Shown here: piece after piece, positions 1 to 10,407 of the stretch
Position numbering within the stretch: position 1 is the first letter of the stretch
Layout: every line of letters begins with the position of its first letter
Source of the DNA: Cyathus striatus
Lineage: Eukaryota > Basidiomycota > Agaricomycetes > Agaricales > Nidulariaceae
Length of the DNA: 64,000 nt
NCBI GenBank assembly: GCA_025738555.1
Contig: JAOVFP010000007.1
Location: 2,170,001 to 2,234,000, forward strand
Reading direction: 5' to 3'
Program-made: the position numbers and the translations under genes
The notes under the pieces: generated by a model
Database searches by the model: none
Told to the model about the DNA's origin: nothing
The model's input: the letters and a program-made list of their open reading frames with translations, nothing else

Positions 1-545
1 GTATAGACGGTCCTGTAAAATTCGGGGATTTTGAAACTGACGTCCCTTACGCGCCCACTTTCTCCACTCCTGGTTAGTCTTAGTGTATGGGTCATAGGTG
101 CGGTTTCCATAGCTGTTATAGCCTAAATAGAACTGCAATTTATGTATACTGTACCCTTTCGACCAACTGTTCGTCGAATTACGCTGTGACGACGATGAAC
201 AGTTGGACCCTCTGTTCAAGGGTCAGTGTGATGTGTGACAAATTGAGGATCTGTTCATCACTAAACGATTTTCAGCTAAATCTTTCACAAAAAGCGACGA
301 TTTTATTTTATGATTTTAAATATTTTCTTGTACCTCTGTTCATGGGGAGCTGTGATGCGTGACGAAACGTATATTTGTTCAAGTTCATAGCATCGTGTGA
401 TGCGTTACTGAACAGTTGGTCGAAAGGGTACAGTACTTATACTGGAACGAAGCAAAGGAACAGGTATATTGTGCGGGAGAGTGAAGAAAGTGGGCACGTA
501 AGGAATGTCAGTTTCAAAATCCCCGAATTTTACAGGACCGTCTAT
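1..545. mobile_element. TIR element, outer, starting at or before the window edge
   Basis: Bases 3 to about 70 reappear inverted at about 481-545 with few mismatches. The outermost shared part is ATAGACGGTCCTGTAAAATT. This is a terminal inverted repeat of roughly 65 bp. The interior has no credible protein and is largely filled by a second, smaller TIR element at 147-435. It is therefore a non-autonomous DNA transposon. The superfamily is not determined, because the left flank is missing and no target duplication can be read. Confidence 0.75.
147..435. mobile_element. 289-bp MITE, copy 1 (TACTGTACCC family), nested
   Basis: The ends are inverted copies starting TACTGTACCCTTTCGACCAA. The outer TA is compatible with the TA target duplication of the Tc1/mariner/pogo group. 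A second copy of exactly the same length lies in opposite orientation at 49903-50191, so the boundaries are supported by two independent insertions. The element encodes nothing credible. Nesting inside the 1-545 element shows that it inserted later. Confidence 0.85.
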
Positions 546-3360
546 CAAACAGACTCATGACTACGCAACAAAACAAAAGAAACTTGAATGATCTGACTAA
601 GATCTGACTCCGAGGCTGGACTTCTAGGTAAACGATAGAGATAAATGGGGTATATTAAATGTAAAAAACTAATGAAGAGATAAACTGGGTATAATGAACA
701 GAAACGAACTAATGAATAGAAAAATAAAGAAAGGCGACACTAAATGATAAAATATCCATTACGGAATACACAATTATATCTAGGACCGCATTTATCGATG
801 TGATACGATCGTGAAGTTCATACATCGTATCCCTCATTTCCTTGAAATCTTTTTTAATTTTTGCATCTCCCGTTTCGCAGTTCTCATGGCAATATTCTTT
901 CCGGCTACCTGAAGCAGTATCTATGAAATTTGTCATCAATAATGATGAAGAGTTACATATTTATGGGAAATAAAAACTTGCCGCTTTCGGTCGACTTTGA
1001 GCTGGTTCCTGAGTGACGGTTATCGTTATCTGTAACAATTTAATTGTGTTAGAATGTGCAGATTTTTATATATCGAGGTATCTGAAAGCATAAAATGTTG
1101 ATTTACCTGCTTCACAATTATTGCTGTTTTTGTGAGCTCGAGTGTCTGAATTCCTATCGGATATATCTTCATTGTTATACGCTTGATCTTGATGGCAGTT
1201 GAGAAATCCTGTTAGGTTTCTCATATTGATTATCGAATTGAGCTTACAGTTCTCGGTATAATTCATTTTATACTCGTGGTTGTTTCCTATCCCTCCAAAA
1301 CCACCTTTTGTTTGTAAGATGCAAATGTCTGTTTCTGAAAGTGGTATAAAGAGGTTACCTTTGCGATTATCATGCTGTCCTTTAAAAAGGTTTGTTAGCC
1401 TACACTATCGACATAGTCAATATTGTGTGATACCTGGCATGAAGATATTCCCGATGTCCCATTGTCCCATTGTAAGGTCTCGTAAAACAGATGATGTATA
1501 ATAGTAAATTGAAAGGTTAGAGAATATTAAGTATATGTGTAGGATTGCAGCGTCTGTATATAAACCACTTGTACGCGCTTAAGATAATCCAATGAATATA
1601 TTTCTCGACAATAACAGCATATACACACAACAAAGACTCATATCATATTTGATGAAACCGTCAAAGAACCATCATCGGTGTCCTTGTGATCCGCGTTGCT
1701 ATACGGTGTCGTCTAGGATAGTATTCGAGTACAACGGCGGGGAATACTACGTGCGACAATGAGTACTTACACGATGTTTGAACTGTAGATGTGGGTCCAT
1801 ATTGACACGGAGGACGGATATAATAGGCGCTCGTTGTTCACGGATCTTTCCTGTATCAGATGACCGAATCAGTGTCAACACCGACATAGTACTTGTTTTC
1901 GAAATTTTAGGTTGTTGTTTCCATAGCTACAGCATTTTCTGTTACTACTCTTTGTTCGGTTTACAATTTCATGGTTCCCCGAAGCATAATTCCGCATTTT
2001 TTGTGCCATTCTGAAATCTAACGACACGGATAACTTTATAGTTCAGACAAAAATTTGATTGAACTACTCGTTTAAGCACAAGAATACTCATGCTGAACTT
2101 TGATACAAGGCCCATTCAACCAGAACAACCCTGCATTTGCCAGTGACTTCGTAAAGTCGATTCAGTATCGTCGCATGTCACCTGTAAACGTGATGTTCTT
2201 CGATTGTACTCGAAAGAGTTACTGAATTTCCAGTCTACGAAGGCTTTTAATTTGAACACCGTTGTGCTGGAGGCATGTTATCTTCGAGTATTCCTGTGAG
2301 ATTGGCGTGGCACTGTTCATAGTCGGAAGCATTTAATTGGCCACATATATTATCTGTAGCTTGCGTGATTATCTGAAGCCGGACTATCAAGGCTCGGACG
2401 AAGGGATAGTAAGCAGATGATAAGAACACACAGTAGCGACACATATCTGGCGAGAGCATTATAATTTTGCCATAATTTATCAAACGAGTTAACCAATATA
2501 CGGTTCTAATTCAAATAGTTCGTCACCCTTGGGCCTCAGGCTTGACCTGAGGTCGAATTGGCGGGAGAAGCGTAAAAACGAAAGCATCCTTCCCACCTCG
2601 GGATATGTTACCAAACTCCAACTTTATTTCAATCGCAAACAACGTCGCCAACTTCAGACGGGCCACAATCTGACTCCAGCTACCTGGATACTGTTCTAGC
2701 AACCCCTAACATGACACCTGAAAGAAGCTTGATATGTAGAATTGGTCTGGAAATGGTATGCGAGGACTTAAGTGAGGTGTAGAATTTTGGAACATTAGAT
2801 CAATGGAGACATTTAGATATGATATTATTAGGATCACGGCTTTCGCAGATACAGAGACTCGAGAGTGGATTTGGTGATTAGTATCTGATCTAATTTGTAC
2901 ATAATCAAGTTGAATCAACGGCACTGTACCAACTATATTTTATTATTTAAACTAGCATTTGATCACTACATAGGCGATATGTAATGTATAGTTTTCGCAT
3001 ACTTAATGTTCAGGCACTGGCGACGTGTTGGTACGACGATGGTCGTCGTTCATACTTCTTTAACTTAGCTCTAGATGGAACAAACTGACGCCTTTAGACA
3101 GCAAGTCCAAACATAGCCAAACGAATAGATTCTCACGTACACGAGCGTGATATGTATTACGTCTGCACGATCCTTGAGCAAGGATGCCGGCTATGAATAT
3201 ATCTGGCATCCGGCATCCAGCTGAGCAAGGTCGCGGCTCAAGCCTTTTTCATTCACGTCACTTCTCTCCTCTCATCACTCACCATTTGTGCGAACGCTCG
3301 TCTCAACATCCTCAATTCTAGTCTCTGTATTCTAGTTATATTACTAAGTACCGATTTGTA
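546..3360. other. Anonymous AT-rich stretch, no supported gene
   Basis: Only short ORFs occur here. Three on the minus strand (709-939, 1066-1266, 2247-2483) are moderately cysteine-rich and could be exons of a small unknown gene: the 1066-1266 frame ends near a plausible splice donor. I cannot join them into a convincing model or recognise a family. No repeat structure was seen. Confidence 0.4.
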
Positions 3361-3915
3361 ATGACACAGGTCACTGACGCTTCGAGGGCCCCTAGTGGGA
3401 GCGATGGGCCAGGGAACAACCTACCCACTCCCATCAGCTCTCAGGATGTTTTAAACGCGTCAGCAAGTCTTCAAGGTGTGTCGCTTGATAACGGCACACG
3501 TTTTGGTAATCAATGCACTGGGAGGCAACACAGCAATGAGGATGTTGTCAACGAGCGCCCAGAGCGAGAAGGGGGAGGAGGAGGAGCCCTGACAAATCTG
3601 GGCAATCTGGATTTGAATAACCAGCGACAGGCTGATTCAGTAGCGGTGGTGAATGCTAGACTTCGGGAGCAAAACGAGGAGCAGAATAGGGAAATACTGC
3701 GCTTACAACAACTCATAGCCCGTGCGCCGGAGGAAGATGAGGCTTTACTGTTGATGTATGTGTCGTGTGAGGAGATAGCAGCCGCGCAACAAACTGCTAG
3801 GCTGACAGCAGGGAATCCACCAAGGAAGGTGGCACTGCCAGAAATTATACCAGGATTTAAAGCAGATCCCCTATCAGTTGGTGAGTTTTGGTCTTATGGA
3901 TGTGCTTCTGGTTGA
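3361..3915 (+). pseudogene. DIRS gag-like protein, N-terminal part
   Basis: A 184-codon frame starting ATGACACAG. It is rich in Ser, Gly, Asn and Gln, with a predicted coiled-coil stretch (residues about 95-125, RLREQNEEQNREILRLQQL) and then an acidic segment. Its position upstream of the zinc-finger part suggests the N-terminal region of the retrotransposon gag. The frame runs into non-coding repeats after about 3880, and the next gag-like frame starts at 4426, so the gene is broken here by insertion, deletion or an unrecognised intron. The protein itself has no diagnostic motif. Assignment rests on context. Confidence 0.55.
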
Positions 3916-4084
3916 CCCTTTGAGCTATGATAATGTGCATGGGGACAATATGGTATATGTGGCTTCCTTTACGACAGGTCATCTTCAGCAGCTTGATTGA
4001 GCTGGCGTGTATCGGCGACTTGTGTTTTTTTTTTTGTTTGGGTCATTGGTTTCGATGACTGGGTGTATGTGTATTTCGTGTCAT

Positions 4085-4280
4085 GGCCGATTTGCTTTAG
4101 CAGCTCGAGTGAGCTTGCATGCTTCAGCAGCCAATTGTTGGGTTGTTAGCTTCAGCAGTCCGTTTGGATCATTAGCTTCAGCGGCTCAATTGAGCTTGTG
4201 CACTTCAGCAGCCCATTGTTGGGTTGTTAGCTTCAGCGATCCATTAGGATTGTTAGCTTCAGCGGTCTGTTTGGACTGTT
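4085..4280 (+). repeat. Imperfect tandem repeat with GCTTCAGC core
   Basis: The core GCTTCAGCRG recurs about seven times. Larger units sharing AGCCNATTGTTGGGTTGTT occur twice. The repeat lies between the two gag-like frames and may have arisen after the element died. Confidence 0.7.
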
Positions 4281-4980
4281 ATCGTCGATGATACACTTGA
4301 TTCATGATGACTCATGAGCTCAAGGAGTGGTTGATCCAGTGCCCTGATTGATTTATTGGGTGACGAGAGTGCACTTCTTGGTCTTTTCGAGGAGATTCTT
4401 TGTGTCCCGATTATGAAGGATTGTTGTGCTTACAAGGATCATTGGCTTTATAGGTATTTCGCTTAAACTGGAAAAGGCTTTCTTAGCGGCAGAATATATC
4501 TCCTATCCACTGCTAACTTTGGGAGCTAGGCAGAAGGTGCTGAAAGGAGAGGACGAAATTGTCTTGGGTATCAATGTTAGTGGGCAGTTTACAACCAGAC
4601 GGAGGGACAGATCAGAGGATTTCAATATCAACTTGGTGGATTGGCACAGTGCAGCGGCAACGGCAGTCTTACATACTAGGCAACTTCAAAGTGAAAGCCG
4701 GGCTGTTGCCCCGGAGAAACATCATGCCATTATTATGAGGCTATCGCAGGAGTATCCATGGAAGGTCATGATGGAATATGACATTAAGCAGAGAGAGCTC
4801 ACCTTTCAGGATAAGAGGCATGACTTGTTGCAATTGGATGGCACATGTCTATCGCTGTTGACATCGAAGAATTTAGTCTTGGTGTCTTCTTCCAAGCGGG
4901 CTGCACCTTCAGATAAGGAGAATTCGTTCCAAGTGCCACCACCTAAATGTCAGTACTTATCCCTCCCCCACCCTTTCACC

Positions 4981-5245
4981 TAAACTTCACGTGAAGGGGT
5001 GAAATTCACATGAAATTTACATTGAAGTAACATTTTCACATGAAATTCATGTGAATACACATGAAGTCCACATGAATTTCACCTTTGTCTAGGATGTTCC
5101 AAAACCACAAAAATTTGGTGAAATCCAAGTGAAGTTTAGGTGAAAACTAAGTGAAATTTAAATATGAAATTCACATGAAATTCACATGAAATACACATGG
5201 AATTCACATAAAATACACATGAAATACACATGAAATATATGTCAT
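4981..5245. repeat. Left subterminal TTCACATGAA repeat array
   Basis: Many degenerate copies of the palindrome-like motif TTCACATGAAATTCA, in both orientations. A matching array lies at the other end of the element (about 7365-7675). Confidence 0.85.
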
Positions 5246-5461
5246 TTCCTACAAAAAAAAAAAGTATTTGTGGAGGTAAGTTTATACAACATGCATTACT
5301 TGCACAAATATGTTAACAGAATAAGATGGGCACAGATCACTTGTGCAAATGTGTTAATAGTACACAACATGCTTCACTGGTCCAAGTGAGTTATCAACAA
5401 AATGTATTATAATGGTGTGCAAGAACAAAACATTGTATATTAATATTAAAGTAATTAAGTC

Positions 5462-6190
5462 TCCCATCCCCTCACTGTACACCCTGCCCTTACTATGCGT
5501 CCCCCCCCTCGCTATGCGTCCCTGTCGTTATCCATCCCCCGCTCACTATGCATCCCCCCCTCTCGCTATGCGTCCCCCGCTCGCTATGTGCCCCCCCTCG
5601 CTATGTGTTCCGCTCCCCTCACTATGCCTTTCCCCCCCTCACTATGCGTCCCCCACCTCTCGCTATGCGTTCCGCTCCCCTCGCTATGCGTCCCCCCCTT
5701 CACTATGTGTTCCCCCCTTCGTTATGCGTTCCCCCCCCCTCGCTATGCATTCCCTCCCCCCTCGCTATGCGCTATGCTCGCAACACAGGGGGGGGACAGA
5801 GACGGTGACATGGCGTTGTCGTTGTCGTCGCGACGCAGAGGGAAGGAAACTGGGTGGCATCGTGTCGTCGTCGTCGTCATCGTCGCGACGCAGAGGGAAG
5901 GACGGGGACGCTGGGTGGCATCGGGGCGGTGGCGTGGCGTTGTCGTCGTTGTTGTGACGCGGGGGGAGGGACGGGGATGCTGGGTGGCATCGTGTCGTCG
6001 TCATCATCGCGACGCAGAGGGGGGGACGGAAATGGTGGCATGCGTTGTCTCGCTATGCTCTATACACACACACCCTCGCTATGCGCTATGCGCTATCCCC
6101 CCTCGCTATGCTCTATACACCCCCCCCCCCTCGCTATGCGCTATGCACTATCCAACCCCCCTCAATATGCGCTACGCGCTATCCATCCCC
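5462..6190 (+). repeat. Minisatellites CCCCCTCGCTATGCGT and GACGCAGAGGG type
   Basis: From 5462 to 5780 and again from about 6050 to 6190 a unit of roughly 16-20 bp, consensus near CCCCCCTCGCTATGCGTC, recurs many times with length variation. Between them a longer GC-rich unit (about 60 bp, core GCGACGCAGAGGGAAGGAC plus GTCGTC runs) recurs about four times. Long ORFs here are by-products of the repeats and not genes. Confidence 0.9.
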
Positions 6191-6249
6191 CCCTCGTGCG
6201 CTGTCCTCGTCCTTGTAGTGTGTGTTGGCGTTGGAGCGGGCATTGTGAT

Positions 6250-6790
6250 TGGCTGGGTGGCATGACGTCGCTGTGTCGAGACGCAGAGGGGAGGACGAGG
6301 GCGCTGGGTGAGATGAGACGCGTGGGGGTGTCGCGACGCCGAGGGAGGACGGGGGCGCTGGGAGAGTTGAGACGGGGGACAGTGTCCTCACCGGCTGGGT
6401 GCCATGGCGTCGTTGTTGTCACAACGCAGAGGTGAGGACGGGGGTGCTGTGAGACGTGGGCGCTGGGTGACGTCGCAGGGACGAGACGCGCGGGGACGTA
6501 GCTGTCCTCACCAGCTGGCGTCGTCGTGTCGCAACGCAGAGAGGACGGGGGTACTGTGAGGCGTGGGCGCTGGGTGACGTCGCGGGGACAGAAGCTGTCC
6601 TCACCGGCTGCGTGGCATGGCGTCATCGTGTCGTAGCGCAGAGGGGAGGACGGAAGCGCTAGGTAACGTTGCGGGGATGAGACGCGTAGGAATAGGGCGC
6701 CTTCCTCACCGGCCGGGTAGCATGGCTTCGTTGTGTCGTAGGCAGAGGGGAGGATGGGGGCGCTGGATGAAATGGTGGCTGTCGTTAGCT
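6250..6790 (+). repeat. GC-rich degenerate tandem repeat (GCTGTCCTCACCRGCTGG core)
   Basis: Units of about 90-120 bp carrying GACGCAGAGGGGAGGACG, GCTGGGTGACGTCGC and CTGTCCTCACCGGCTGG recur about five times. It continues the minisatellite of the preceding block and sits inside the hAT-like element. Confidence 0.8.
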
Positions 6791-7198
6791 TGTCCTCGTC
6801 ATCCTCGTTCTCGTTTACCCACCTGATATAACCTTCGTTGTCTTCATCACCCCTCTCCCTCTCCCTTCACCGTATATTGTCCTCCCACACGCCCCCCCGC
6901 CCTACCTCGTCTGTTGCTCCTTGTCCGCCTTGTGTGCCTTCGACATCGCCAGTGGTTGGGAAGCGGGGGCGAGAAAGAAGAGGGAAGGGGAGACAGAAGG
7001 GGAGGAAGGGAGGCGAAGGGAGATGGAAGGGAGAGCCCAGGAGAGCGGAGGATGAGTGGTGGTGGATGAGCGGAGGAAGGGTGATGGTGGACGAGCGGAC
7101 GTGGCAACGTCGGAGGGTGCCGTTAACCAAAACGGTCTGACACTGCCACGTACGGCTGCGTGCTTGACATATACACTGAGATATCATTCAGAAATAAC

Positions 7199-7292
7199 GC
7201 CTTTGTGGTGTAGTGGTATTAACTGCTTTAACGTGTGAATCGTTTGTTTATGTAATAGTATGTGAGCGCGGGTTCGATTCTTCATGGTGCCA
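7199..7292 (+). other. tRNA-derived sequence (SINE head or tRNA relic)
   Basis: An A-box-like TGGTGTAGTGG at 7206-7216 and a B-box-like GGTTCGATTC at 7271-7280 are about 55 bp apart, with a GCC start and a TGGTGCCA end. The acceptor and T stems do not pair well, so this is not a working tRNA. It could be a SINE head or an intron-containing tRNA relic carried by the hAT-like element. Confidence 0.4.
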
Positions 7293-7364
7293 TAATGTTT
7301 TTTTAATGTAAGTAAGTAAGTACTGTTACATTTACTAATACGAAAACACAGAATCATGTTTACC

Positions 7365-7675
7365 TGAATTCCATGTGAATGCCAGGTGAATTTCACCTGG
7401 CATTCACAAATTCACCTGGCATTCACATGGAATTCAGGTATTCACGTGTAATTCACATGAATTTCATGTGGGGTTTTTCACATGAATTTCACCTATTCAC
7501 GTTGTTCCACATGAAATTCATGTGAATTACATGTGAAATTCATGTGAAGTAATTTGCAGGGGACTCCCCCAAAATCAGAGAAAATCGAGGCCCAAAACTT
7601 CAGGTGAATTTCACATGAAATTCACGTAAAATTCACGTGAATAGGTGAAGTTCACGTGAAATTCAGGTGAAAAGG
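7365..7675. repeat. Right subterminal TTCACATGAA repeat array
   Basis: Dense TTCACATGAA, TTCACCTGGCATTCAC and TTCACGTGAA motifs, mirroring the left array of the hAT-like element. Confidence 0.85.
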
Positions 7676-7971
7676 GTGGGGGAGAGTAAAGACCTCCTAA
7701 ATGTAGGGCAGTTTCTTTGCAGTGGAAGTGTTTTCGCTGCGGGCAACTTGGCCACCTGCCTTCTGGATGCCAAGCTTCGCAAACCATGGCCAGAAGGCAA
7801 GTTCCAGCACTCTCTTCAGACGGAAAATCATTGCTCTCCACAGATGGGAAGCAATTTTGTTTCTCATGGGCTCATACATCATCATGCAGATTCCGGGACA
7901 AATGCAGGTTCTTCCATGCCTGTAGCCTCTGTGGCGACCATGATCATGGAGCACAATCATGCAGAGTATGA

Positions 7972-8453
7972 AGAAGATCGGAGATGTGAGTACGAGCTTT
8001 GGTATTGGAGTGGTGGTTGGAGAGTTTTGGGCAGTATGGAAGTGGTCAGCTGGAGTGCAGATTGGTCCTGGGAAGGTCTGCGACATTGGATGGGCAGAAG
8101 CAGTAGTGGTAGAGCTAGGATTGTGGCTAGCAATGAGCACTCGATTGGTGGTTCGCTCAGGCCAGTATATGGTGAGATCGGACAACTCTGGGGTGGTCCA
8201 TGTAGTGAACAAGGGTCGTTCGAGGAGCCAGGAGACAAATACTATCATCAAGGAGATATACTTGCTCCAGGCAAAGCTGGGCATTCGGATTTGCTCTGTA
8301 CAAGTTGCAAGTCGCGACAATGTGGTCGATGCCTTGTCACGAGGGGATGTCAAGGGTTTCCTGGAGGGTTTTCCTCAAGCACACAAGCGCTTGCAACCTC
8401 CTTTGCTGAAGCATCTCCAAGGGTTTCTGGAGCCAGTGTTTTTATGTTTTTAG
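7972..8453 (+). pseudogene. DIRS RNase H domain
   Basis: This frame keeps the RNase H features of DIRS elements in order: GDVSTSFGIGVVVG (first Asp), GWAEAVVVELG (Glu), RSDNSGVVHVVNKGRSRS (second Asp) and a C-terminal VASRDNVVDALSRG (Asp). RNase H removes RNA from the RNA/DNA hybrid during reverse transcription. The upstream reverse transcriptase is deleted, and the domain starts almost at the last zinc-finger cysteine. The frame differs from gag and from the recombinase. It ends where the tyrosine recombinase frame takes over. Confidence 0.85.
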
Positions 8454-9639
8454 GAGCTCCCTTCGCTTTATCCCAGTTCCTGACCCCTGATAGTGGTTCA
8501 GTTGATTCAATTTCTGTCTCACCTTCGCCTCTACGTCCAGATTGCAAAGCTGAGCAACATATTTTTCTATGGAAAGGAGTCAACACTCCTCCTCTCTCAA
8601 CGATCAGTGACTCAGTGATCCTGTCTTTAATGAGAATTGCATCACAAGCTTCATTGAGAGATACGGCAGCTTATGGGTCGGGTCTGCAGAAATTCCATGT
8701 GTTCTGTGATGTTTTCTCAATTCCGGAAGTAGACCAACTCCCGGCTCATTTTGAACTGATGCATTCTTTTGCATTATGGGCGGCTTCAGACCCGAACCGA
8801 CTACCGGCAGGTCGTGACCTCAGTAGGGAACGATATTTTGAGCCAGTATCGATACCAACAGTGAGGAAATATTTGTCAGCAGTGAGGGCTTGGCATATTG
8901 CTCAAGGCTGGCCTCCACCTTTATTGTCTGCAGACTTGGAATGCATCGAGTGGTCTTTGAGAGGTTTACAGAATTTGCTGGGCCTACGCAGGAGACCTTT
9001 GCGCCCTCTGTTCACAATCCAAATGCTGAAGGTTTTGAAGAGTTCATTAGTTTTGTCTCAGCCTTATCATGCGTGTATTTGGGCAGCCGCTACATGTGCA
9101 TTTTGGGGCATGATGCAGTTTGGTGAGGTTACAGTGGCCTCTCACAGAGCATTTGATGGCAGAAAACACCTTAAGCGTTCTGATCTCGAATTTGGTCGTG
9201 ATTTAGATAACAAACTTTTCGAGCGATTAAATCTTCCAGCGGCAAAGACAGCAGCAACAGGCGAGGTTCAGTCAATAGTACTGGCAGCTCAAAATTCGGA
9301 TTTATGCCCAGTGCAAGCTTTGTTGAATATGAAGAGGGTGGTTCCTTCTGAGTTACCAGAACCTTTGTTCAGCTGGCGGGATAGCTTAGGAGACATCAGA
9401 CCTCTAGTGAAGACGTCAGCTATATCCTTTTAAATGGAATAATGACTGCCAATGGTTTTGGGACAACGTTCGGACATTCCTTTCACATTGGTGGAGCTTC
9501 TTTTTTCCTGGCGCAGAAAGTGGATCCTGAAATCGTCCGATTGGCTGGTCGCTGGAAGTCTTTGGCATACGAAGCTTATATTTGGTCCTTTGAACTGGTG
9601 GTTTCACGTCATATGGGAGGATTGGCGGCGTCAGTATAG
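8430..9639 (+). pseudogene. DIRS tyrosine recombinase, catalytically dead
   Basis: The N-terminal helical part starts near 8600 (ISDSVILSLMRIASQASLRDTAAYGSG) and includes TVRKYLSAVRAWHIAQGWPPP. The catalytic part follows. Family members have Arg in FWG..RFGE, the box HSFRIGGA and a C-terminal Tyr. Here the first Arg is Gln (CAG at 9116-9118), the box reads HSFHIGGASFFLAQKVDPE (CAC at 9484-9486), and the Tyr remains at 9577-9579 (EAYIW). A single-base shift near 9431 separates the two halves. Such enzymes integrate circular element DNA by strand exchange. This copy has lost two catalytic arginines and its frame. Confidence 0.9.
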
Positions 9640-10344
9640 TATCAGTTGGTTGGGTTGGCTGCGCAGTCGCGCCGCGGTTGTTCTTGGTGTTGTTTTATGG
9701 GTAAGTGGCTTGACTGCTCCGCGTCCGTTTGAGCATGCTCAAACCTAACCCAACCTTATTAGCCTTGTATTTGCGCGGAGACCGTTGACGAGGCTGGAAT
9801 CAGTACTTCAGTGCTTCGGCGCTTCCGGCGCCAGGCGGACTCACACAATCACGATTTCACGATGGATATTGGGCGCCAGGCATTCGTCGTAGTTTTCAAT
9901 TGTCGCTAGGACTCCACAAAGCTCCCTCCAATCCGCTTGACTCAACTTTCAGCAACAATTCAGTTGTGAACTTAGTCCCTTCAGCGGTGGGGTTAATGAC
10001 TGGTATGATATTCCACTTGTTGAATTCCGTGCACTGTGGACGCAATGTTATCACTGAATTCATTGTCTCACACATCTAGATTCTCCACGACCATTGTTCC
10101 ATTCTCATAGGCGAGATCCTACATATGCAGCCGACAATGCGTGAATGTATGGGACAGCCATTTGCGCTACATTCCTAGAAATGATAAGAGTGTGAGTGGC
10201 ACAATGAATATCAATGCATATCGACCATGTGATTGCATTAGGCTTTGACCCTGCAATTTTTGATAAAGAGCAGAGATTCTTTGAACTGAATCTTAAGTAA
10301 AGCCGGCTTTCCCAACTGTTTCTGTAACTTTTCATCTTATCTCT
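9640..10344. other. Intergenic, nothing recognised
   Basis: Remains of the retrotransposon 3' region may continue here. No coding signal or repeat structure was seen. Confidence 0.5.
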
Positions 10345-10407
10345 GTGTATCACCATTCCATTTCCACTTTTTATCATATTTCAAACACTCCCAATCTACG
10401 ACCTACA

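Larger units (their letters stand above)
4951..7696. mobile_element. hAT-like non-autonomous element with 8-bp target duplication
   Basis: The left end starts CAGTACTTATCCCTCCCCC and the right end is its imperfect inverse (TIR about 23 bp, strongest in CTCCCCCACCC). The 8 bp CTAAATGT stands on both sides (4943-4950 and 7697-7704). An 8-bp duplication and a CAG-type end point to the hAT superfamily. Beside each end lie arrays of TTCACATGAA-type palindromic motifs, like the subterminal repeats hAT transposases bind. No hAT transposase is encoded: the interior is minisatellite plus a tRNA-like relic. It must have been mobilised in trans. Its target is the gag of a DIRS element. Confidence 0.88.
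4426..7971 (+). pseudogene. DIRS gag-like protein with CCHC/CCCH zinc fingers, split by a transposon
   Basis: Two blocks, 4426-4950 and 7705-7971, lie in the same reading frame once the inserted element 4951-7696 is removed. The first block resembles the conserved middle of Agaricomycete DIRS gag-like proteins (an EYISYPLLTLGAR-like segment, then NLVDW, then MEYDIKQRELTF). The second block carries a zinc knuckle (CFRCGQLGHLPSGC) and a second Cys/His cluster ending CSLCGDHDHGAQSC. Such proteins bind nucleic acid in the element's particle. The gene cannot make a full product because of the insertion. The restored frame is the evidence that the insertion is recent relative to other decay. Confidence 0.8.
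3361..9639 (+). mobile_element. Decayed DIRS-like tyrosine-recombinase retrotransposon
   Basis: The order is gag-like coding, CCHC zinc-finger region, RNase H, tyrosine recombinase. This is the plan of DIRS-type retrotransposons, which use a tyrosine recombinase instead of a DDE integrase. The reverse transcriptase expected between zinc fingers and RNase H is absent: the zinc-finger frame ends at 7971 and RNase H sequence begins at once, so an internal deletion of over 1 kb is inferred. A hAT-like element (4951-7696) splits gag. Neither terminal repeats nor exact outer ends were found, so the coordinates cover coding remains only. Confidence 0.85.

Noticed and set aside
5495..6265. 256-codon ORF and its overlapping partners
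   Set aside because: They are read through minisatellite units, occur in several frames on both strands and have repetitive composition. Not genes.
7667..8430. N-terminal part of the 588-codon ORF
   Set aside because: This frame is a shadow of the zinc-finger and RNase H frames. Only its part after about 8430 encodes the tyrosine recombinase.
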